This document shows positions 15,812-61,817 of a stretch of DNA of 64,000 nucleotides, in pieces. The DNA is taken from positions 310,001 through 374,000 of the forward strand of contig NZ_JAERRH010000002.1 of NCBI RefSeq assembly GCF_016741855.1. Direction: 5' to 3'. This DNA comes from Streptomyces musisoli (lineage in GTDB: Bacteria; Actinomycetota; Actinomycetes; Streptomycetales; Streptomycetaceae). How positions within the stretch are numbered: position 1 is the stretch's first letter; the number at the start of each line of letters is the position of its first letter. The notes below the pieces were generated by a model. The model did no database searches. It was not told the DNA's origin and saw only the letters and a list, made by a program, of their open reading frames with translations. The position numbers and the translations under genes were made by a program.

Positions 15812-17020
15812 GTGATCAGCAGACAATCGACGGGCTCGCGGCCCCTCCTGGACGAGTTACCCGACCGCTGGCGTGGCTTACGCGACGCCGGGCCGGTGCG
15901 GTACGACGAGAAACAGGAAGTCTGGCAGGTGCTGGACCACGAGACCGTCGCCACCGTGCTCGCCGACCCGGCGACGTACTCCTCGGACCTCTCCGCCCTC
16001 GCCCCCACCCAGTCCGACTTCGAGACCTTCACCCAGGGCAACTTCGTCGGCATGGACCCGCCGGAACACCGCAAGCTGCGCACGCTGGTGAGCCAGGCGT
16101 TCACCCCGCGGGTCGTGCAGGGGCTCGGCCCCCGCATCGAGGCAGTCTGCGACCGGCTGCTGGACGCCGTCGCCGACCGCGACCGGTTCGACCTGGTCGA
16201 CGCGCTGGCCTATCCGCTGCCGATCATCGTCATAGCCGAACTGCTGGGCATACCCGCCGAGGAGCACCGGCTCTTCCAGGAGTGGGCGAGCGTCCTCTTC
16301 GGCGGCGACCAGCTCGGCGAGGCGCCCGACATGGCCGACCTGGAACGGGCGCTGGAAGCCATCGCCCCCACGGTGCGCGAGATGAACGGCTACATGCTGG
16401 AGCACATCCGTGCCCGCCGCGCCGACCCCGGTGACGACCTCACGAGCAGACTCATCGCCGCCGAAGTGGACGGCGTCCGACTCGCCGACCAGGAAATGGT
16501 CGGCTTCGTGGCCCTGCTGCTGGTCGCCGGGCACATCACCACGACGGCGCTGCTGGGCAACGCGGCCGTCACCTTCGACCGGCACCCCGGCACGGACGCC
16601 GCGCTGCGCTCCGATCCCGCACGCATACCGGCCGCGGTCGAAGAGGTGCTGCGCTGGCTCCCGCCCTTCCCGGAACTGGGCCGCCGCGTGACCCGGCCCG
16701 TGACCCTCGGCGGTCACGACCTCCCGGCGGACACCCTGCTGATGGCTCATCTGGGCGTCGCCAACCGCGATCCCGCCCGCTTCGCCGCACCGGATGTCCT
16801 CGACATCGCCCGGACTCCGAATCCCCATCTGACCTTCGGGCACGGCATCCACTTCTGCTTCGGCGCGCCGCTCGCCCGGCTGGAGGCACGGATCGCGCTG
16901 CGGAAGTTGCATGAACGATTCCGCATACTGGCGATCCCGTCCTACGAGGACGTCGCCTACCAGAACCCGGCCGTCATCATCGGCGTACGGCATCTGCCCG
17001 TCGAGGTCCGCAGACCGTAG
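15812..17020 (+). CDS. Cytochrome P450, probable peptide-tailoring oxygenase
   Basis: A soluble bacterial P450 of 402 residues. The K-helix ExxR is in AAVEEVLRW. The heme motif is FGHGIHFCFG with the ligand Cys349. The I-helix motif reads LLVAGHITTTALLG: the threonine pair is present (243-244), but the acidic residue normally before it (A-G-x-D/E-T) is Ile242. GTG 15812 follows AAGGAGA (15801-15807). Codons 16 and 23 are both TTA, the rare leucine codon that in Streptomyces needs the bldA tRNA, so translation is probably developmentally gated. It is the first gene of the NRPS cluster, about 100 bases before the stand-alone thioesterase. Expected role: hydroxylation or another oxidation of an amino acid, a carrier-bound residue or the finished peptide. 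The site is unknown. Confidence 0.9.
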   Translation: MISRQSTGSRPLLDELPDRWRGLRDAGPVRYDEKQEVWQVLDHETVATVLADPATYSSDLSALAPTQSDFETFTQGNFVGMDPPEHRKLRTLVSQAFTPRVVQGLGPRIEAVCDRLLDAVADRDRFDLVDALAYPLPIIVIAELLGIPAEEHRLFQEWASVLFGGDQLGEAPDMADLERALEAIAPTVREMNGYMLEHIRARRADPGDDLTSRLIAAEVDGVRLADQEMVGFVALLLVAGHITTTALLGNAAVTFDRHPGTDAALRSDPARIPAAVEEVLRWLPPFPELGRRVTRPVTLGGHDLPADTLLMAHLGVANRDPARFAAPDVLDIARTPNPHLTFGHGIHFCFGAPLARLEARIALRKLHERFRILAIPSYEDVAYQNPAVIIGVRHLPVEVRRP

Positions 17021-17121
17021 CCCGAGCGCGCTCAGCGCCCCCGGCCGGCCCCCACACCGCTCGTCCAGGACCGGACCGGTACACCCGCACATGAGACCCA
17101 CCCAACGGGAGTCCCCTTCTC

Positions 17122-18474
17122 ATGCCGTACACCATCCCCGCCGCTCCGGCCGCCGCCCCGACGTCGTCCCTGTTACGCCGGGAGCTCCAGGACCGTCTCG
17201 ACGCCCTCGCCCTCACCCACCGGGTGCCCGGCGCCCAACTGGCGCTGGACACCGGTACGGAAGTCGTCGCCGTGCACACCGGTACGGCCGACGCCGCGAC
17301 CGGCAGCCCCTTCACCGCAAAGACCGCGGTCCCCCTGGGATCGCTCACGAAGCCCTACACCGCCGCCCTCGTCATGCTCCTGGCCGACGACGGCGACCTC
17401 GACCCGGACGAATCCGCCGCCGGGCACCTCCCGGAGCTGCGCGGAACACCCGAGGTGACGATACGTCAACTGCTGAGCCACACCGGCGGGTTGCCCACCG
17501 GGCCCGACTCGGACACCGCCGCCGCGACCACCGCCGCCCGCTATCTCACGGCCGTCTGCACCCCCCGGGACCTGCTGTTCGCGCCGGGCACCGACTTCTC
17601 CTACTCCAACGCCGGTTACGTCGCCGCCGGGCGGCTGGTGGAGACGGTCACCGGCATGCCGTGGGCCGAGGCCGTCCGGGCGCTGCTCCTCGAACCCCTC
17701 GGGATTCCGGCCGCGTTCATCGGCGACGCCTCGCCCGTCCGGCCCGTCGCCGCCGGGCACGCCGTCAACACCGCGACCGGACAGGCCCGTCCGGCCCGGC
17801 AGAACCTGGCGCCGCTGGAGGCACCGGCAGGCGCGCTGCTCGCGAGCGCCCTGGACCTGGCCGCGTTCGGCAACGCGCTGATCGGCCGCTCGGACCTGCT
17901 GCCACCCGCCGTCGCGAAGGAGATGCGCCGCCCCGAGACCGCCGCCCGGCCGGGAGCGCTGGCCGACGGCTGGGGATCCGGGCTCGCCCTCTACCAGCGG
18001 GACGACCGCGTGTGGAGCGGGCACGACGGCAACGCCCAGGGCACCTCCTGCCACCTGCGGACGGACCCGGAGAGCGGCGTGGTGGTCGCCTTCACGGGCA
18101 ACGCCGGAGGCGCCACCGCCCTCTGGCGCGACCTGGCCGAGGAACTGGCCCGGCTCACCGGCATACGCGTCCCCGTCGGCGCGTGCGCCACGGACCGGGG
18201 CCGCCCCGTCGCCCTGCCCGACTGCGCGGGAACCTATCGGAACGGCACCACGACGTACCGCGTCGCGCCCGGACCGGACGGCGCGCCGGCCCTATCCGTC
18301 GACGGTGACCTGCCCCTCCCACTGGTCTGCTACGCCGACCTCTCCTGCGACCTGCTCGATCCGGCCACCGGGCGCCCGGAACCCGGGGGGCGCTTCCACC
18401 GGGATCCGGCCACCGGCCGGATCGACCGGATGCAGATATCCGGGCGCACGGCGCGCCGCACCGACGACGGCTGA
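17122..18474 (+). CDS. Stand-alone PBP-type thioesterase / peptide cyclase (SurE-like), beta-lactamase fold
   Basis: A 450-residue serine hydrolase of the class C beta-lactamase/PBP fold with no signal peptide, so it is cytoplasmic. Catalytic motifs: SLTK (Ser74, Lys77), SYSN (Tyr161) and, in place of the usual KTG, SGHDGN (His301). The last 100 residues form a small lipocalin-like domain starting near DCAGTYRNG. This length, two-domain layout and Tyr/Lys/His arrangement match PBP-type thioesterases such as SurE (surugamide) and MppK (mannopeptimycin). Those act in trans to release and cyclise peptides whose C-terminal residue is D. The adjacent NRPSs lack a thioesterase and end in an epimerization domain, exactly that situation. 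Codon 18 is TTA, suggesting bldA dependence. The alternative is a DD-peptidase or resistance hydrolase; context makes this less likely. Confidence 0.82.
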   Translation: MPYTIPAAPAAAPTSSLLRRELQDRLDALALTHRVPGAQLALDTGTEVVAVHTGTADAATGSPFTAKTAVPLGSLTKPYTAALVMLLADDGDLDPDESAAGHLPELRGTPEVTIRQLLSHTGGLPTGPDSDTAAATTAARYLTAVCTPRDLLFAPGTDFSYSNAGYVAAGRLVETVTGMPWAEAVRALLLEPLGIPAAFIGDASPVRPVAAGHAVNTATGQARPARQNLAPLEAPAGALLASALDLAAFGNALIGRSDLLPPAVAKEMRRPETAARPGALADGWGSGLALYQRDDRVWSGHDGNAQGTSCHLRTDPESGVVVAFTGNAGGATALWRDLAEELARLTGIRVPVGACATDRGRPVALPDCAGTYRNGTTTYRVAPGPDGAPALSVDGDLPLPLVCYADLSCDLLDPATGRPEPGGRFHRDPATGRIDRMQISGRTARRTDDG

Positions 18475-19291
18475 ACCGCGGCCCGCGCCGGTTCCGGCTC
18501 CGAACCCGGCGCGGCCCCGGCTCGGGTGAACGCCGCCGGCGTGTACGCCGCCCGGTCCCGGCCTGTTCGGGGCGGGTGCCATCGGTCTCGGCCGGTTCGG
18601 GCGGGCGCCGCCGGCCACGGCCTGGTCCGTGTGGACGTCGTCGGTCTCGGCCCGGTCCGGGTGGGGGGCGTCGGCTCAGTTCGGTTCGGGTGGGCGCCGC
18701 CGGTCTCGGCTCGGTCCGGGGGCGTGGTCGGTCTCGGCCCGGTTCGGGTGGGTGTCGTCGGCTCAGTTCGGTTCGGCTGGGCGCCGCCGGTCCCGGCCTG
18801 TTCCGGGCGGGCGTGGTCGGTCTCGGCTCGGTCCGGGGGGCGCCACCCGGTCCGGGCCCGGTCCGGGGGGCGCCACCCGGTTCGGTCCCGGTCCGGCGGG
18901 CGCCACCCGGTTCGGTCCTGGTCCGGCGGGCGCCACCCGGTTCGGTCCCGGTCCGGCAGATGCCGCCGGGCTCGGTCCCGGTCCGGCGTACGCCACCCGT
19001 GCCCCGGCCGGCGCCGCCTCCGGTTCCGTCAGGCCCCGGGGTCCCGGCCCCGGTGACCACCACCCGACCCCCCGACCACCCGGCAGCCTCGCAGCGACCG
19101 GCACCTCCGCCCGCATCACGGGGCTCGCCGCGTAGGCGGCCCCTGCCGGTCCACCGCTTCCCAGCACCGCCGCACCGCCGCACCGCCGCACCGTCGCACC
19201 GCCCGGTGTGTCACCCCGGTCCAACGCACCGCCCCGCGGTGGGCCGGGCGCGTCCGCGCCGCATCGTCCCGCTCTCCAAAGGACTTCACCC
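18475..19291. other. Non-coding, repeat-filled gap before the first NRPS gene
   Basis: This 817-base gap carries no credible gene. From about 18,540 it consists of GGTCTCGGCCCGGTTCGGG-like degenerate repeats that sharpen into a regular 30-bp tandem array (18830-19009). The final 280 bases before the NRPS start are G/C-rich and unstructured by eye. AAAGGA (19278-19283) serves as the NRPS ribosome site. A promoter for the NRPS genes may be here, but none is recognisable. Confidence 0.5.
18830..19009. repeat. 30-bp tandem repeat, six in-phase copies
   Basis: Units starting GGTCCGG begin at 18830, 18860, 18890, 18920, 18950 and 18980, an exact 30-bp period. They contain GGCGCCACCCGGTTCGGTCC; copies 2 to 4 differ by only one or two bases, while copies 5 and 6 are degenerate. 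The array is open in several frames on both strands simply because it lacks stops. Confidence 0.85.
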
Positions 19292-38584
<19,293 letters not shown>

Positions 38585-38597
38585 GGATCCGACGACC

Positions 38598-58889
<20,292 letters not shown>

Positions 58890-59014
58890 CGAAACTCCGG
58901 CCCCGCGAGGCGCCGCCCCGGCCGCCCGGCCGGCGCGGCCCGCGCTCGCCCCGCGCCCCGACCGGCCACCACGACCCCGCTGCCCATCCGAACCGGACGA
59001 GGAAGGAACACGAC

Positions 59015-59218
59015 ATGGACGAGAACACCCGCTACCAGGTGCTGCGCAACGACGAGGAGCAGTACTCCCTCTGGCCCGCCGACATCGAGGTGCCCGCGGG
59101 CTGGCAGCCCGTCGGCAAGGAGGGCACCGAGACCGAGTGCTCCGCCTACGTCGACGAGGTCTGGACCGACATGCGTCCCAAGAGCCTCCGCGAGCGCATG
59201 GAGAACACCGGCGCCTGA
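59015..59218 (+). CDS. MbtH family NRPS accessory protein
   Basis: A 67-residue MbtH-like protein. All family hallmarks are visible: the NxExQ(Y)SLWP motif (NDEEQYSLWP), PAGW, and the C-terminal WTDMRP with its preceding Asp/Glu helix. MbtH proteins bind A domains, aiding folding and adenylation. ATG 59015 is preceded by GAGGAAGGA (58999-59007). It lies 125 bases after the second NRPS in the same direction and is the only MbtH gene in the window, so it probably serves several of the ten A domains. Confidence 0.97.
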   Translation: MDENTRYQVLRNDEEQYSLWPADIEVPAGWQPVGKEGTETECSAYVDEVWTDMRPKSLRERMENTGA

Positions 59219-59279
59219 CCGGGCGCACCCGCACCGACACGCCGGGCCGGCCGCACCCGCGCCGGCCCGGCACCCCCAC

Positions 59280-59460
59280 CGCCCCACACGTCGCCGTCCC
59301 GGCCCCCACCGCCCCCACGCGTCGCCGTCCCGGTCCTCATGCCCCCGCGTGTCGCCGTCCGCCCCACGCGTCGCCGTCCCGGTCCCCACCGCCCCCACGC
59401 GTCGCCGCCCCGAATCCCCACCGCCCCCACGCGTCGCCGTCCCGGTGCCCCACCGCCCTC
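59280..59460. repeat. About 30-bp tandem repeat between mbtH and GNAT genes
   Basis: Units of the form CCCACGCGTCGCCGTCCCGG with CCCCACCGCC spacers recur about six times. The period is near 30 bp, with small length changes and substitutions. The tract fills most of the 281-base gap between the genes. No gene is seen in it. Confidence 0.75.
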
Positions 59461-59499
59461 GGCCCCCAGCCGCACCGCATCACTCCCGAGGAGCCCGCC

Positions 59500-60393
59500 A
59501 TGACCCCCGTCCTGCGTACCGAACGCCTGGAGTTCCTCCCCTACCGGCCCGAGCACGAGGACGTCTTCGTCGCACTGCTGCGCGACGCGGAGGTGTGCCG
59601 CTGGATGGGGCAGGACCTCGTGCCCGAACCGCAGATCCGCGAGCTGTTCCGCGCCATCCTCAGCGAGATCTACCCCCAGCGCCGGTTCGACGTGTGGGGG
59701 CTGTGGCTCGCGGGTGACTACGTCGGCCACGCCGAGGTGAAGCCGACCGGCAACGTCGACGGCCACGAACTCGTCACCGCGCTCGCCCCCGGGTACTGGG
59801 GGCGCGGACTGGGTGGCGAGGCGGTGCGCGGCCTGCTCCGGCACGCCGCCGACAACCTCGGACTCAGCGAGGCGTACGGCATGGTGGGCGCCGACAACAC
59901 CGCCAGCCTGGCCATGTGCCACCGCCTGGGCTTCCGGCACGTGCGGGACGTGGTCGGCGACGACGGCTCCGTGACGAAGCTCCTCGTCATCTCGACCAGG
60001 CACACGGACGGCCCCCCGGCCGCCGAGGACTCGTGCGCGACGACGCCCGGCGAGCGTCCCGAGGGGACGAGCGGCCCCGACGCCCCGGGCGCCCCGGGCA
60101 CAGGCACGAAGACCGGGGCGCCGACGGGCACGCCGGGCGCCGCGGTCGAGGTGGGTGACGTGGGCGGTGGCGCGCAGGCCGGTGGCCGGGCGGGGCTGCC
60201 GGGTGGTGGTGTCACGGCGGGTACCGGGAGCGCGACGGCTGCGGCCGGTGCGCCGGGTGCCGCGGCCGCCGCCGTCGTGTTGGGTGACGTGGGGGAGGGG
60301 GCGGTCCCGGGCGGTGGGGGTGCGGTGGACTCCGGTGGAGTGGCCGGGGCCGGGGGCGGTCTCGCGGCGGTGCGTGCCGAGGACTCGGTGTGA
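59500..60393 (+). CDS. GNAT family N-acetyltransferase with long Gly/Ala-rich tail
   Basis: 297 residues. The first 170 or so form a RimJ/RimL-type GNAT domain starting LRTERLEFLPYRPEHEDVF. The acetyl-CoA binding loop is GYWGRGLGGEAVRG, followed by ADNTASLAMCHRLGFRHV. The final 120 residues are a low-complexity Gly/Ala/Val/Thr tail unlike normal family members, which end soon after the domain. ATG 59500 follows GAGGAG (59488-59493). Its stop overlaps the start of the MFS gene (GTGA). Possible roles are acetylation of the peptide product (for instance a basic side chain) in tailoring or self-protection, or an unrelated housekeeping acylation. The position beside the NRPS and exporter is suggestive only. 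Confidence 0.82.
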   Translation: MTPVLRTERLEFLPYRPEHEDVFVALLRDAEVCRWMGQDLVPEPQIRELFRAILSEIYPQRRFDVWGLWLAGDYVGHAEVKPTGNVDGHELVTALAPGYWGRGLGGEAVRGLLRHAADNLGLSEAYGMVGADNTASLAMCHRLGFRHVRDVVGDDGSVTKLLVISTRHTDGPPAAEDSCATTPGERPEGTSGPDAPGAPGTGTKTGAPTGTPGAAVEVGDVGGGAQAGGRAGLPGGGVTAGTGSATAAAGAPGAAAAAVVLGDVGEGAVPGGGGAVDSGGVAGAGGGLAAVRAEDSV

Positions 60394-61646
60394 GCGGGCC
60401 GCCGCTCGCCGAGGGGGCCGCCGGGGAGGCCGGCACCGGCCCGGCGCCCAGCCTGTGGCGCAACCGCGACTTCAACCTGCTGTGGACCGGCCAGTGCCTG
60501 TCCGACCTGGGCGGCGCCATGGTGGACTTGGCCCTGCCCCTGCTGGTGCTCCAGCAGACCGGATCCCCGGCCCGGGCCGGGCTCGTCGGCACCGCCGGAC
60601 TCGTCACCGCCCTGGTGTGCCGGCTGCCGGCCGGTGTCCTCGCCGACCGCTTCGACCGGCGCCGGCTGATGATCGCCTGCGATCTCCTGCGGCTCGCGGT
60701 GTACGCCCTGCTCGGCTGGGCGGTGGTGACCGGCACCGCGAGCCTGCCCGTGATCCTCGCGGTGGTGGTCTCCGGCGCCGCCGCCACGGCCGTCTTCAGC
60801 ACCGCCGAGCACGCCTCGGTGCGCAACCTGGTCCGCCTCGACCAGCTGACCTCCGCCGTCGCCCGCAACGAGGCACGCACGTACGGCGTGTCGCTGGCCG
60901 GCCCGCCGCTGGGCGGCCTGCTGTTCGGGATCGGCCGGGCCCTGCCCTTCCTCGGCAACGCGCTGAGCTTCCTGCTCTCCCTGGTGGCCGTCTGCCGTAT
61001 CCGACGGCCCCTCCAGGAGGCCCGGGAGCGGACGGCGGCGGCCCCGGCCGCGGGCGCGTCCGCGGCGGAGGGCCTGCGCTTCCTGCTGGGACATCCCTTC
61101 CTGCGGGCCCTGCTGGTGATCGCCGCCCCGCTGAACATGGCCTTCACCGGCATGATCTTCGCGATGACCCTCGCGCTGCGCCGCGCCGACGTCGCGCCGT
61201 ACCTGGTCGGCGTCGCCGGCACGATCTTCGCGGTGGGCGGCCTCCTCGGCGCCTTCGCGGCCCCGGCGCTCCAGCGGCGGCTGCGGCTGCCCGTCCTGAT
61301 CACCCTGCTGTGCTGGGTGACCGCCGCGCTGATGGCGGTCAGCGCGCTGCTGTCCCACAGCGTCCTGGCCGCCGTACCGCTGGCCGCCGCCGTGTTCCTC
61401 GGGCCCACGGCGAACGCGGCCCTCTTCGGCCACCAGGCCGCCGTGACACCGGACCACCTGCAAGGCCGCGTGGTCAGCGGTGTGCTGCTCGCCGCCGGTT
61501 CGGCCGCCGCGCTCGCCCCCGCCCTGGCCGGTGCCCTGCTGGCCCGCTGGAGCCCGGGACCGGCCATGCTGGTCTTCCCGCTGCTGGTCACCGCCGCCGC
61601 ACTGACGGCCACCCTCAGCAAGGGCATCCGGACGACGCCCGCCTAA
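60390..61646 (+). CDS. MFS transporter, probable peptide or drug exporter
   Basis: A 418-residue major facilitator protein with about 12 transmembrane segments in two halves. The loop after helix 2 carries the motif A variant GVLADRFDRRRLM, typical of proton-driven exporters. The central cytoplasmic loop is Arg/Ala-rich (REREERTAAAP-like). The GTG start (60390) overlaps the GNAT stop by four bases, so the pair is cotranslated. As the only exporter beside the NRPS genes it is the natural candidate for product export and self-resistance, but there is no direct evidence of substrate. Confidence 0.85.
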   Translation: MSGPPLAEGAAGEAGTGPAPSLWRNRDFNLLWTGQCLSDLGGAMVDLALPLLVLQQTGSPARAGLVGTAGLVTALVCRLPAGVLADRFDRRRLMIACDLLRLAVYALLGWAVVTGTASLPVILAVVVSGAAATAVFSTAEHASVRNLVRLDQLTSAVARNEARTYGVSLAGPPLGGLLFGIGRALPFLGNALSFLLSLVAVCRIRRPLQEARERTAAAPAAGASAAEGLRFLLGHPFLRALLVIAAPLNMAFTGMIFAMTLALRRADVAPYLVGVAGTIFAVGGLLGAFAAPALQRRLRLPVLITLLCWVTAALMAVSALLSHSVLAAVPLAAAVFLGPTANAALFGHQAAVTPDHLQGRVVSGVLLAAGSAAALAPALAGALLARWSPGPAMLVFPLLVTAAALTATLSKGIRTTPA

Positions 61647-61817
61647 GGATGCCGGCCCCGGCTCTACGCGCGCAGGGCGACGTGGACGATGTCCGCCCGT
61701 ACCTGCGGCGTGGACGACGTCCGCCCGGCCCACGGCCGCAGGGGACCGCGCCGGCTCCCGGGGCTGCCCGTGCGCACAGGGGCTGCGCGGGCGGCTCACA
61801 CGCGCTGTAATGGCGAC

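Noticed and set aside
17122..18474. Ordinary beta-lactamase or secreted DD-peptidase
   Set aside because: No signal peptide, a C-terminal lipocalin-like domain, HDG in place of KTG, and the position between the P450 and a thioesterase-less NRPS favour a PBP-type thioesterase. Kept as an alternative only.
18830..19009. CRISPR array or Arg/Ser-rich protein gene
   Set aside because: The 30-bp units abut without spacers. The frames over them lack starts with ribosome sites and only translate the repeat.
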